Shown in pieces: positions 29,587-39,169 of a DNA stretch of 47,934 nucleotides. Position numbers and translations under genes: made by a program. The notes beneath the pieces were generated by a model. The model was not told the DNA's origin, did no database searches, and saw nothing but the letters and a program-made list of their open reading frames with translations. This stretch comes from a virus. The number at the start of each line of letters is the position of its first letter. Positions within the stretch are counted from its first letter, which is position 1. Where the stretch lies: positions 1-47,934 of the IMG/VR virus record IMGVR_UViG_3300023215_000876, one strand, 5' to 3'.

Positions 29587-30331
29587 CCACCAAGATATGT
29601 TCTTTCTTGTCCTTACTCAGACAGTTGGTACGCTGTCTCATCCATGCATGACAGGACATACATTGTATCCGTCGATAGCTCATTGTCTTAGTATGTGCCT
29701 CACCTCTGAACTGCAGGTGATCTGACCCACAGCTAATACACACTGGCTCACCTATGTCTTTATAAAGAGCATGGTTCGGATGGCCCTTGATCCAAGGTTT
29801 AATCCTATCATACACCCTCTCTAATAGTATCACATCTCCCTTATTATATTTCTCCATGGTCTTCCATGAAGCTGGGTCCCCGTTCATACACCCAGTCCAG
29901 AGAGGCATACCCTTATGTGACACTTTGGAGCCCAGCCCCAGGAACTGTGCCACATAATCAAGCTTGTTAGAAGGCAGCCTGAACTGTTGACGCATGGTCC
30001 GCAGCAGATCGATCTGGTGATAGGGGGCAGGGGGCGGCATCGACTCCTGCAAGAACTCCTTATTTAGTGTAGGCATGTCAAACTTAGTTCCGTTGTAGTG
30101 TACCACCGCATCCGCCTCGGAGATCAGATCATGTACCTCCTCTAACATCCCTTTCTCATTACCACCCACCACACTGGCGAAGTGCATCTTCTTTTTGTTG
30201 TACCATTTCGCGGCCCAGCACAGGGTATACCCCGGCTCCACAATCTGGTTAATTCCTATGTTCTGATCCCAAAGACCCCAGGTGTAAACTTTATGTGGAG
30301 CCGTCTCGATATCGAGCATGAGGATTTTCAT
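29576..30331 (-). CDS. DEDDy 3'-5' exonuclease with C-terminal zinc ribbon
   Basis: A 251-residue protein. DnaQ-like motifs: MLDIETA (Asp7, Glu9), VVHYNGTKFD (about 76-85) and YNKGDVILL (about 161-169, YxxxD). CISCGSD (about 198-204) and QCMSCHAW (about 223-230) form a zinc ribbon. The family processes DNA or RNA 3' ends. GGAGA before the TAATG junction at 30331. A nuclease embedded in late lysis/virion genes is unusual; it may degrade host DNA or act in packaging. Confidence 0.85.
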   Translation of the reverse strand: MKILMLDIETAPHKVYTWGLWDQNIGINQIVEPGYTLCWAAKWYNKKKMHFASVVGGNEKGMLEEVHDLISEADAVVHYNGTKFDMPTLNKEFLQESMPPPAPYHQIDLLRTMRQQFRLPSNKLDYVAQFLGLGSKVSHKGMPLWTGCMNGDPASWKTMEKYNKGDVILLERVYDRIKPWIKGHPNHALYKDIGEPVCISCGSDHLQFRGEAHTKTMSYRRIQCMSCHAWMRQRTNCLSKDKKEHILVGVA

Positions 30332-30768
30332 TAAATCTCCTTGAATAAGTTACCCATGTACCCTACAGTAGCAACGAATGCAGACTTTGGCAAGTAGAAT
30401 TGAGCTATTTCACATTCATTATTTTTTCGCTTGCTAATTAACATGATTGCACTTCTCTGTGGATTCTCTATTACTACTGTTTCGGTAGGTCTTAATACGA
30501 TATAGGCACCTACGGCGTTTAGAATTATTACCTGTGTGTTAGGCATTTGCTCTGGTGTGTACGCCTTGAGAAATGTATGGAGAAACATTTCCAGGTCTTC
30601 TTTTTTCCAGTAGTCTACAAAAATAAGCCCCGGTACGATTTTAAGTAGATCAGTAGCAACTTCCAGCAAGGGCTTGCGCTCACAGATTTCCTCTTCTGAG
30701 TCAGCTTGGACCACCGCAGAACTGAACAGAACTGCGAAAGCTACCAGGATGGCCCGTATTAAATTCAT
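30331..30768 (-). CDS. Secreted hypothetical protein, 145 aa
   Basis: Clear signal peptide: basic start, hydrophobic AILVAFAVLFSSA, cleavage after VVQA (about residue 22). The mature protein has two cysteines (about 29 and 123) that could form a disulfide. Function unknown; co-transcribed with the exonuclease. Confidence 0.65.
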   Translation of the reverse strand: MNLIRAILVAFAVLFSSAVVQADSEEEICERKPLLEVATDLLKIVPGLIFVDYWKKEDLEMFLHTFLKAYTPEQMPNTQVIILNAVGAYIVLRPTETVVIENPQRSAIMLISKRKNNECEIAQFYLPKSAFVATVGYMGNLFKEI

Positions 30769-30791
30769 TTGTTATGTTACCACAAATAAGA

Positions 30792-33700
30792 TTACCTGTC
30801 AAGCACCTTGTTGTACCTTGCTTCTATCCTCTGCATCTGTCTACGCAGTCGGCGCGGCATTCTCCGTCCAGTGCCGGGCGATAGTCTATCTCTCGTTGCC
30901 CGGGTGATGGTACGAATTCTAGGGTTAATGATGTGCTCTGGCCTAGCTGTTTGGTTATGTTCAAACACTTCTGCCATGATAGCATTCATATCGGCCCTAA
31001 TATCTACTTGCTCTGCAACATTTCCAGCCTGTATAGCGTGGATCAAATCAACATTGAGGTTGGTCAGCTGCTTTGTGACTCTGTTTTGGTAGCTGGAGTT
31101 AGCTCGGATCAAACTCTGCCGGACAAATTCTAGCTCTCTAGCCTTCCCCAGTTTGGTGGAGTTGAAGCCGAAGAATTTCTTAGCTTGATCCATGATATCA
31201 ACTTCTTCAGGCGTTAGGAGTTGGTGACCTGACAAGCTCTTGACACCGTACCTACCCATGAACACCGATTCAGCTGCATTGCGTAATGCAACAGGTAAAA
31301 TACGCATGATAGCCTCGCCGCCCCTACCATCTTTCCACAACTGGAAGGCGTCTCGTGGGTTGCCGAAGATCAGAGACCCTGGCACACCCATGGTATCGTA
31401 GATGTCACCACGCATACCAGCCACCGCCTTAACAAGGGGGATGCCGGGGAGGGTGATGGCTAACCTACGTTGTACATCCATACCAGTATAGGTGTTGATG
31501 GCCCCCTTCTCAAGGAAGTCTGCAATGTGTCCAGGCAATCCTGCCTCTTCAACCAGTTCCTTGAAGACTAGACTAAGGTCATGGTCAAGACCATCTCCAA
31601 ACACACGCCTACCAAATCGTACTATTTCATCAATGTCATCAACACCAGGGATACCTCTAGCCCCCGATGCTAAGAAGATCATGAGAAGCATAAGGGCAGC
31701 TGCCTTCTTACCTTCCTTACCGTGGGCTCCTCTAAGCAATCTAAAGACCAACTCTGTAGTTGCCCATGAGTAGTGGGCGAACTGGAAGATGGATGCACCA
31801 ATGGGGCCACGCATGAACATTGCCCGGTTCTCCTTACCGAACTGTTGGAAGACCTCTTCAACACCATACAAAGAAATATCACTGGCATTAGGCTCGGTTC
31901 GATCAGCAAAGGCTATGGAGTTTTTGAGGATGTTAGACGAGTCCTTGAACACTGCCCTAGCTCTGTTTAGATTTTCCTTGTTCTGCATCAATCTATACAT
32001 AGCTAAACTTAGAATCATCCGTGACGATGTTTCCATAGTACTAAACATACCTGAGATAGCTACCTGAGTTACGTGATCAACAGACAGTCCATGTTTATTG
32101 AGGGCTATGTTCAACATATGGGGGGAGGAACCAATGCCACTTTCTTGCACCAAAGAGTAAGCTTTTAGAATACCGTTTTCAATTCCTCTAAGGAGAAATG
32201 CTTTTTCATCATCGGTGCCTTGAAACTTTTCCATGTTCAGTAGCACGTCACGCCAAGACCTACCTGAAGATAAGTCAAACATCTTCATGACGTCAATACT
32301 AGCTTTGGCAAGCTCCGCAGCCCCTACATGGGCTTTGGAGACACCAGTAATCATCGTCATCCACGGCAGACCAATCATAGGTATGGTCACCGTCTGCAAA
32401 ATGGCCGAGGAGAAGTTCAGTCCGATGTACATAATGAAGCCAGCGAGTCGGAGGTGGCGTGCCTCTTGTGCTGGGTCCATGACATACTGCATGGTTTTCT
32501 CAGCATAGACTTTCATCTTGCCGCTCAGCTCAAGGATGGCATCATTAGCGCGATGAGAGTATTTCATTTCGGCGGCAAGTTTAGCCATACCCGAAGCGTA
32601 TATTTCGATGGACTTAGATATGTCCAACTCATATCCTGCTACCAGCCTACGGTCCTGTAGGAGACCATCAATGCCCCTCTCACCTAATATCTTAAGTAAG
32701 GCTTTACGAGTTGCTGTTGCTGATACCTGCTCTGAGGCAGATAGCATAGAGAATAACGTATCGACATTAACCTGGGCGGCCTGTAGTCCTTGCTTAGTGG
32801 CATCACGATCTGACGATCCTGCCTTAATTTCAAATTCCTCTTCTGGATATTTTTCGCGTAGCTCCATCATTTTCTGACGAACGATACGCTCTTTCTGCTT
32901 CTGGGTTATATCAAACAGTTTAAATTTTATCTGTTGGTATTCTATGGCTGAGTTAGGGGAGGGACCTTCCTGGCCGGAGGTTTGATTCCATACCTTTTTA
33001 CTCCATACTCCTACATAATGGCTACCCTCACGAATAACATTCATGAAGTCTTTCTTTTTGAAGTTCTCAATCTGTTCCATTTGTCTGTTGATGCGCTTCA
33101 TATTCTCTAGAGTCTCGGTTAAATCTGTGAACCTTGCCCTATCCTTAGAACTAAACTGACCAGTGGGAATTTGGACACCGCCTGCAATAGCTGCATGCCT
33201 AGCTGCAATCATCTCTTCATCTGACTTAAGAATTAGGTCTAAGAAGGACTGTTGCAGGGCGCGTTCATTATCGAAGAGTACCTGGGCGGCATAGTTCTCA
33301 GTAGGTCGGGGTTTATCTGACAGTGTCTTACGTTCCCCCAGTCCCTCTACCAGTCTTTCTACTTTGGTGGAGAATTTATAGATAGGCATATCCCGATGGG
33401 CTGTGTTGGCAGTGGCTGTAAGCCAACCATACTTAAATGCCAGCTCTCTTAAATCAGGATCACCCATATACTTAGTCTCTAACTTAATCCACGCATGCTC
33501 TGAAGGCTTAATGCTTAAGTTGAGGGCAGCCATATTCCATAGGGTTTGCAGCTGACTTTGTATGTTAGCCAGTTCCACATCGGTGCCAGCTGTGTCCATA
33601 TTCTGCTCACCAAACTTATCAACCAATTGAGCTGTTTGCTCACCCTCCAACTCTCGAACGGGGATGCCGTCAAAGGTACTGGTACCCTTTGGAATGAAAC

Positions 33701-36700
33701 TCAGAGCTTGGTTGAGTATGTCTTCTGACTGGATAAGGCTGCCTGTCCTAACCTTATCAATCAGATGTAGATACATTTCCTGCATTTGAACATAGGCTCT
33801 GGCTTCGGGACCGGCGAGGAGGATAGTCTCTCCACCCACCAACGTGCTGCCCTTACCTCGGCCTACAGCATCTACCATAACGCCATCTACTTCTATCTGA
33901 GAGTTGACAATCTCTATGGTAGCGCCCTTCCAATAGTCCTCGGATAGTTGTGCCTCGGGGCCGTCCTTTTCTCTGGCCTTAGCTATTTCAGTATCGTAGT
34001 CTGCATACTGACCAAAAGCCTGGGGCCTATACCGCTTACCCTGCAACAGGGCAGCTTCAATAGCCCGTGTTAAGCTCAACCACTGCGTATCATCAGTTTT
34101 AATTGCAGAAATGTCCGTTAAGTATTTTAGGAGGCCTTCCGTAGTTTTCTGTGTATCCTTTCGGATGCGATCAATCAAGGCCCAGAACTTAGCGAACCCT
34201 GGATGCTTGTCAGCTAAGTGTCGGGAGGTGTTCATGATGCTATTGAACCAAGTGAAGTTATCCACGCCAGTAATCTTGGCGGCATCATCTAATTCCTTGT
34301 CTCCTGAAACACGGGTGTGCAGTTTACCAAGGGCATCCGTTAAGTATTGGACCGCCCAGTGTCTATCAATTGGCGGCGCATCGTTGTGAACATTTTCCGA
34401 GATACGGGAGCGCGAATGCATAGCATCATTGATGGCTCCGAAATCGGCATTGTATATTGACTTAACCTGCCATGGATCAAAAACCATGTAGGAGTTATGG
34501 AACTGTTGGAGCCTCTCACTGGTCTCTACCTCAATGGTGTTCTTGTATATAAACCCATCGTACCCCTTAGCTTTTAAGTGAGACCGGATGATGTTGTTTC
34601 GTTGAGCCTGGGTTTTGTCTCCCCTCAGCTTACTGAGTATAACTGCCCCTTCTTCTGCACTGAAGACAGGAATGACATCAGCCATGGCCTGCTCAACCAA
34701 CGCCTCCACCTCGGCTTCATCTAACTTAGGATTGTTCTTAGTTATCTTCCGAGACAACTCTAACCTGAGTACAGTCATCTCCTCTGTATGGAAACCCTCG
34801 GTCAACAACTTGACTATCTGGGATGGGTTCCACTTATTCATATCCGGCATGCGTAAGGGATTTTTAATATGCAAGAAAACAGGAAAGATGTTGAATCCCT
34901 GTCTTGCTGCTATATATTCATCTACACGCTTGTTGAAAAACTTGTTGATGGCTACAGTTTCTGGGGTTATAATATCTGTATCCAGCGCGGCGGCTATGGA
35001 TTCCAGGCCCATGGCCTCTTCCATGTCTCTCCGCACATCCCGCCTAGCCGCGCTCTCTAAGACAGACCCACCCTGAATCTTGTTAGCATGATCAGATGTA
35101 CCAAAGTGAACACCTAGCTCAGGTCCTCTGTTAAATCTGATGACACTTCCAAGGGGCCCCCAGCTAGCAGGATCAAAGGTACCGTGGAACATGACCATGG
35201 GATACCCACCGATAGTTCGCACAATACTTGCGCCGAACCAGTTGCCCAGCTTCTTAAGTCTTTCGGGGGTTCCTGGCTCTCCAATGCTCCACTTCTCTCC
35301 TGGGAGTTCTAACTTCTCCTTGGTCAATCGGGGCCGCATACCCACTAGGCCTGACTCAATCCGACCAAAGATGTCCTCGGCGGTATCGAACCCCTGATTG
35401 GTTACGGCCTCTAGTATGTTCTGTAGGAAGTCCTTGATGCGTTGGAAGAGGCCATGGACAGGCGATTTCGAGGGGAGGGAGGAGGGTGAGCCGGTCCAGT
35501 TCTCAAAGGCAACAGCGATAGCTTCTTCGTTCAGCTGCTCGTTAGTGAGGTTGTCCTCAGCATACAGAGCGTCAATGTCATACAGCTTACGCCAGCCCTT
35601 AGACATACGCTTCAGGGTCAGCCACTCAGTCTTGGTGAACAGTCCCATCTCTTTCATGGCGTGAATGACTTCGTGCTTAGCGGTGCCCAGCCGGTTTGGA
35701 TTGTTCATAGCAATCTCAATCAGGCCGCGTGTCCAGTTACCCATGATCCGGGAGTTGGGATCGGTATTGAAGTTAGGGTCAAGGAGTTCCCACGGCATAG
35801 CCAGTGTAACGTCCTTAAGGCCGATAGTGTCTAGCCACGCCCTCACTTGGTCGAAGGCGTTCTCCAGCTTTTCAATCTTCTCTTGATGAGCGGGTATTCT
35901 GGACTTTTGGCCCCACCTCTCATACTTTTGAGCACTCTTAGAAGGCGTAGCTGCTTCAGGTAGGGGCTTCTTAGGAGTTGTTGGAGAGCCCGGTCCTCGT
36001 TCCTTCAGCTTAGCAGCTATGTATTCTGCTTCAGTGAGAGTGCGCCCCTCACTGGCAGGGCCTGCTGACCATACCATCTCAAACCCCTCGCCTGCGGCAG
36101 GTGCTCTATAACCTGGACGCCCAGCGTCAACCATCTCAATGGTGGCAGCGTCGGCAAAGTTCAGGGGAAATTCTAGGGCCTTACTTTCAGGCTCGGTCCC
36201 GGCATTGACAGCCTGCTTAGACAGGACAGCCCGCATAGCTAAGCCTCTGTCTCTAACAGATAAGGCTACTGCTTGCTTAGCTCCTGCTGAAAGTCTGTGC
36301 TCATTCCTAAGAAACCAAGGATAGAACTCATCCATGAAGCGTTCATTATCTACAGCGGTATTGGGATACAGCCGCTGAAGATACTCATCCATGATGAGGG
36401 CATTGCGAGGTAGAATTCCAGCCTCAATACCCTCTTGAGGAGTTAGGTGTTGTGTGGTGCCATCACTTACCTCGGCTCCCTCTACCTTAGGAAGATTGAC
36501 CTCCACTGATGGGTCGGGCACACCTGGAATAGGCATGGCGGCACCCAGCGCGGGCAACTGCCGCAGGTCCTCGGCTAATCCAGGACTGGCTTGGGGGGCA
36601 GAGGGCGTTTCTGCCTGGGCCAGACTCTTCGCTTTTAGTTGGACATTGATGTCCCTCATCTTTTGGGCAAGTAGTCCTCGGCCCTCTGTGTCCCCTTCCG

Positions 36701-38369
36701 GGAGCGCATCATACTCCACTTCAACACTATCCCATAGCTTACTCAGGTCCTCATGGGACATATTTTCGTACAGAGCTTCTTGCGGGTCTAGGCGGGCGGC
36801 CTTCTTCTTTTGGAACTCCTTAGTGACCTCATCTATGCGATCCTCTAGGGGAGCCCAGACTTCTTCATCAGTCGCGGCTTCATGCTCATCACTAAGCGTC
36901 CTGTGTAGGTCTTGAAGCTCCGACTCAGATAAGAGGGCAAGGTCCTGCTGAGCAACTTGCTGGGCCTGGGCTAGATCGGCCTCAACCTCCTGTATTTGGG
37001 GAATTGTGACCGCCTCCTGCCCCCTCTCATCAGTCGGAACCTGAACTGGTTCTATTTCGGCTTCATCTATAGGAGCGGTGACGGGACCGGTATCGAAGGG
37101 GATATCACCTAGATCAGCCTGCTCCTGTCCTTTACTAGCAGCTTCCTCACGCTTGCGATTCTGTGCAGCTACTAGTTCCTTGAGGCGAGCAATATCTTCG
37201 GAAGCTGTAGACCCTTCTAAGTCTTTCATCTCCTCAAAGATTTCGTCAAGGGTTAGTTCATTAGCATTGCGGAGACTTCCAGGCTCGTGATCGCCTTCCT
37301 CTTCCTTCAAAGCGGCACCCTTAAGAGACTCCATCAAGTCGTCTAGCTCTTTGGTCCGGCGCTTCTGTCGCAGATGGCCAAGGCCCGCAGTAGCTGCAGT
37401 GAGAGGACCACCACCAACAGCACCGGCTGCCGCAGCTTCACCTAACTGTTTCCAGAAGGCGGGGTCTTTGAATACATTATGGTTGCCAGCTACGGTCTGG
37501 ACTGTGCCTTCAATCAAGCCTTCCTGCCCACCTTCGGTTAGACCTTCAGCTACAGCACCCTTACCAAAGCCAGCAGCCATTGCCCGAACAAACGTGGGAG
37601 CTTTCTTTAGGGCCTGTCCAGCACCCGCTTTTATACCTTCTCTCTTGGTGGTCTTTATGACTTGGTTGGCAAGTCTTCCACCTGATGTCAACGCGCCCTT
37701 GAAGCCCCTTATGAAGGTACTGCCCGGAAGCATTTCAAGGGCCGCATGGGGGACCATGACGCCAAGGGCTATGTTAGCGGCTTCTTCATCTGTGAGGTTC
37801 TCACCTATAGCACTGGAGAACCCTTCCCCGGCTCCCATCATAGCACCGTATCCCAACATGAAGGGGACGGCTAAGGGCGCGGCGGGGGTTATAGATAAGC
37901 CTGCTGCTAGTATGGTGGGGAGGGTGGTAGAGGCTGCGTTGCCGAAGTTGAACAGCCCCCAGTTAATAAAGCTATCCCATTGGTCTGGAGATGCGAGGAA
38001 GTCGGCTACACTTTCTGAGCCAATACTTTCTAAGGTGGTGTTCTTACCTTGATGGACAAGGCGCTTCATTTGGTAGTCGGCCAGTTGTTCCTTGGCCCAG
38101 TCCACAATCTCAGGGCTGCCAACCTTGACACCGAACGCAGCAATAGAGCCCGCTAACCCTGTACCAAGGGCCGCGCCACCGCTCTTAATTCCTTTGGTGA
38201 TTTGCCAATCTTCAGCATCGTTATTTGTCATAACGACCTTACCGAATTGCTGATAGGCTTCCCGCTTAAATTGATCTGTCTCTATGTAATCAGATATGTC
38301 TTCTTGGGACCAATTATCTGGAAAGGCTATAACATCAGGCAACCCCTGAATGTAAACCTCTTGTGCCAT
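30792..38369 (-). CDS. Giant polyvalent/internal virion protein, 2525 aa
   Basis: Largest gene, leftward. The N-terminal 340 residues are Gly/Ala-rich with membrane-like stretches (about 150-190). An acidic linker of about 340-700 follows. KHEVIHAM (HExxH at 899-903) with a downstream Glu-rich helix near 943 suggests a zincin metallopeptidase. At about 1040-1310 MFHGT, GVHFGT, IKNPL, GYDGFIYKN and YMVFDPWQVKS fit an ART-PolyVal ADP-ribosyltransferase-like domain. A hydrophobic segment lies near 1970-2010. The C-terminus resembles domains of large polyvalent proteins. Probably packaged and injected with DNA, as in other phage polyvalent proteins. Confidence 0.8.
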   Translation of the reverse strand: MAQEVYIQGLPDVIAFPDNWSQEDISDYIETDQFKREAYQQFGKVVMTNNDAEDWQITKGIKSGGAALGTGLAGSIAAFGVKVGSPEIVDWAKEQLADYQMKRLVHQGKNTTLESIGSESVADFLASPDQWDSFINWGLFNFGNAASTTLPTILAAGLSITPAAPLAVPFMLGYGAMMGAGEGFSSAIGENLTDEEAANIALGVMVPHAALEMLPGSTFIRGFKGALTSGGRLANQVIKTTKREGIKAGAGQALKKAPTFVRAMAAGFGKGAVAEGLTEGGQEGLIEGTVQTVAGNHNVFKDPAFWKQLGEAAAAGAVGGGPLTAATAGLGHLRQKRRTKELDDLMESLKGAALKEEEGDHEPGSLRNANELTLDEIFEEMKDLEGSTASEDIARLKELVAAQNRKREEAASKGQEQADLGDIPFDTGPVTAPIDEAEIEPVQVPTDERGQEAVTIPQIQEVEADLAQAQQVAQQDLALLSESELQDLHRTLSDEHEAATDEEVWAPLEDRIDEVTKEFQKKKAARLDPQEALYENMSHEDLSKLWDSVEVEYDALPEGDTEGRGLLAQKMRDINVQLKAKSLAQAETPSAPQASPGLAEDLRQLPALGAAMPIPGVPDPSVEVNLPKVEGAEVSDGTTQHLTPQEGIEAGILPRNALIMDEYLQRLYPNTAVDNERFMDEFYPWFLRNEHRLSAGAKQAVALSVRDRGLAMRAVLSKQAVNAGTEPESKALEFPLNFADAATIEMVDAGRPGYRAPAAGEGFEMVWSAGPASEGRTLTEAEYIAAKLKERGPGSPTTPKKPLPEAATPSKSAQKYERWGQKSRIPAHQEKIEKLENAFDQVRAWLDTIGLKDVTLAMPWELLDPNFNTDPNSRIMGNWTRGLIEIAMNNPNRLGTAKHEVIHAMKEMGLFTKTEWLTLKRMSKGWRKLYDIDALYAEDNLTNEQLNEEAIAVAFENWTGSPSSLPSKSPVHGLFQRIKDFLQNILEAVTNQGFDTAEDIFGRIESGLVGMRPRLTKEKLELPGEKWSIGEPGTPERLKKLGNWFGASIVRTIGGYPMVMFHGTFDPASWGPLGSVIRFNRGPELGVHFGTSDHANKIQGGSVLESAARRDVRRDMEEAMGLESIAAALDTDIITPETVAINKFFNKRVDEYIAARQGFNIFPVFLHIKNPLRMPDMNKWNPSQIVKLLTEGFHTEEMTVLRLELSRKITKNNPKLDEAEVEALVEQAMADVIPVFSAEEGAVILSKLRGDKTQAQRNNIIRSHLKAKGYDGFIYKNTIEVETSERLQQFHNSYMVFDPWQVKSIYNADFGAINDAMHSRSRISENVHNDAPPIDRHWAVQYLTDALGKLHTRVSGDKELDDAAKITGVDNFTWFNSIMNTSRHLADKHPGFAKFWALIDRIRKDTQKTTEGLLKYLTDISAIKTDDTQWLSLTRAIEAALLQGKRYRPQAFGQYADYDTEIAKAREKDGPEAQLSEDYWKGATIEIVNSQIEVDGVMVDAVGRGKGSTLVGGETILLAGPEARAYVQMQEMYLHLIDKVRTGSLIQSEDILNQALSFIPKGTSTFDGIPVRELEGEQTAQLVDKFGEQNMDTAGTDVELANIQSQLQTLWNMAALNLSIKPSEHAWIKLETKYMGDPDLRELAFKYGWLTATANTAHRDMPIYKFSTKVERLVEGLGERKTLSDKPRPTENYAAQVLFDNERALQQSFLDLILKSDEEMIAARHAAIAGGVQIPTGQFSSKDRARFTDLTETLENMKRINRQMEQIENFKKKDFMNVIREGSHYVGVWSKKVWNQTSGQEGPSPNSAIEYQQIKFKLFDITQKQKERIVRQKMMELREKYPEEEFEIKAGSSDRDATKQGLQAAQVNVDTLFSMLSASEQVSATATRKALLKILGERGIDGLLQDRRLVAGYELDISKSIEIYASGMAKLAAEMKYSHRANDAILELSGKMKVYAEKTMQYVMDPAQEARHLRLAGFIMYIGLNFSSAILQTVTIPMIGLPWMTMITGVSKAHVGAAELAKASIDVMKMFDLSSGRSWRDVLLNMEKFQGTDDEKAFLLRGIENGILKAYSLVQESGIGSSPHMLNIALNKHGLSVDHVTQVAISGMFSTMETSSRMILSLAMYRLMQNKENLNRARAVFKDSSNILKNSIAFADRTEPNASDISLYGVEEVFQQFGKENRAMFMRGPIGASIFQFAHYSWATTELVFRLLRGAHGKEGKKAAALMLLMIFLASGARGIPGVDDIDEIVRFGRRVFGDGLDHDLSLVFKELVEEAGLPGHIADFLEKGAINTYTGMDVQRRLAITLPGIPLVKAVAGMRGDIYDTMGVPGSLIFGNPRDAFQLWKDGRGGEAIMRILPVALRNAAESVFMGRYGVKSLSGHQLLTPEEVDIMDQAKKFFGFNSTKLGKARELEFVRQSLIRANSSYQNRVTKQLTNLNVDLIHAIQAGNVAEQVDIRADMNAIMAEVFEHNQTARPEHIINPRIRTITRATRDRLSPGTGRRMPRRLRRQMQRIEARYNKVLDR

Positions 38370-38375
38370 GAGATA

Positions 38376-39167
38376 CTACTTTGCTAAAGCACCAGGGGGA
38401 GACCACGCGCCGCTGATCCGCTTACCTGTTGCAGTAATTCCTAACTTACTTTCGATATCCTTATCTGAATATCCTTGTGACTTTAAGGATTCGTATGCCC
38501 TCAACTTCACCTTCCTCTCAACTGTCTGGGCATCTCCTAGAGGAACACCCATATCACCTGAGTAGAAGTTATAGGCGTCTTTCATGGCATCGTGCACCAT
38601 CTTAGCGTCCAGCTCCTTATACTTAAACTTTCTATCTAACCGAGCTTTTTGCTGAGCCGCTTTGGTCTTAGCCATGGTGGCTCCGATCTTTGCGTACTCT
38701 ATAGCGGCTTTGGAGGCCGCGCTTCCACGGCTAGTCTCCAGTTCAACAGCGCCCTTTAGAGGCTCAGCAATGAAGCTAAGTGGACCGGGCTTACGGGTGG
38801 CCATCAACAGGCCAAGGTCCCTAAGGAAGGGGTTCTTCTCTCCGGGTTCAATTCCTAGAGAGTTAAGAAAACTTTCAATGCCACCTTTTTCTCTCTCAGG
38901 AGTAGGTGTGTAGTCTATAAATTCCTCACCCATATATTCTTTAGTGGTTTCAGGACCGTAACCAATATTCTTACGTTGTTTCTCGAGTGCGGCGAACCAC
39001 TGGTCCTCTTCCTCAGCTTGAGTTTTGGATAGACGTTCGGCTTCTTCGGTAGCTACTTTTTGACGCCGAGCCTCCCGCCACCTTTCAAGCATACCAATGA
39101 AGGAGGTGTCTGTCCCTGGTGCGGCGGGCTCAACATCTCCGCCTGGAAAATCAAATATTCCTGCCAT
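38376..39167 (-). CDS. Probable internal/ejection protein, 263 aa
   Basis: Acidic, highly helical with coiled-coil stretches (EEAERLSKTQAEEEDQW) and an alanine/lysine-rich middle. It lies between the giant protein and the 303-residue protein, the usual order of ejection proteins in podovirus-like genomes. No signature domain. Confidence 0.5.
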   Translation of the reverse strand: MAGIFDFPGGDVEPAAPGTDTSFIGMLERWREARRQKVATEEAERLSKTQAEEEDQWFAALEKQRKNIGYGPETTKEYMGEEFIDYTPTPEREKGGIESFLNSLGIEPGEKNPFLRDLGLLMATRKPGPLSFIAEPLKGAVELETSRGSAASKAAIEYAKIGATMAKTKAAQQKARLDRKFKYKELDAKMVHDAMKDAYNFYSGDMGVPLGDAQTVERKVKLRAYESLKSQGYSDKDIESKLGITATGKRISGAWSPPGALAK

Positions 39168-39169
39168 TA

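Noticed and set aside
37351-38052. A 233-codon rightward frame opposite the giant protein gene
   Set aside because: It is an antisense shadow of a Gly/Ala-rich coding region with no ribosome-binding site or family pattern.
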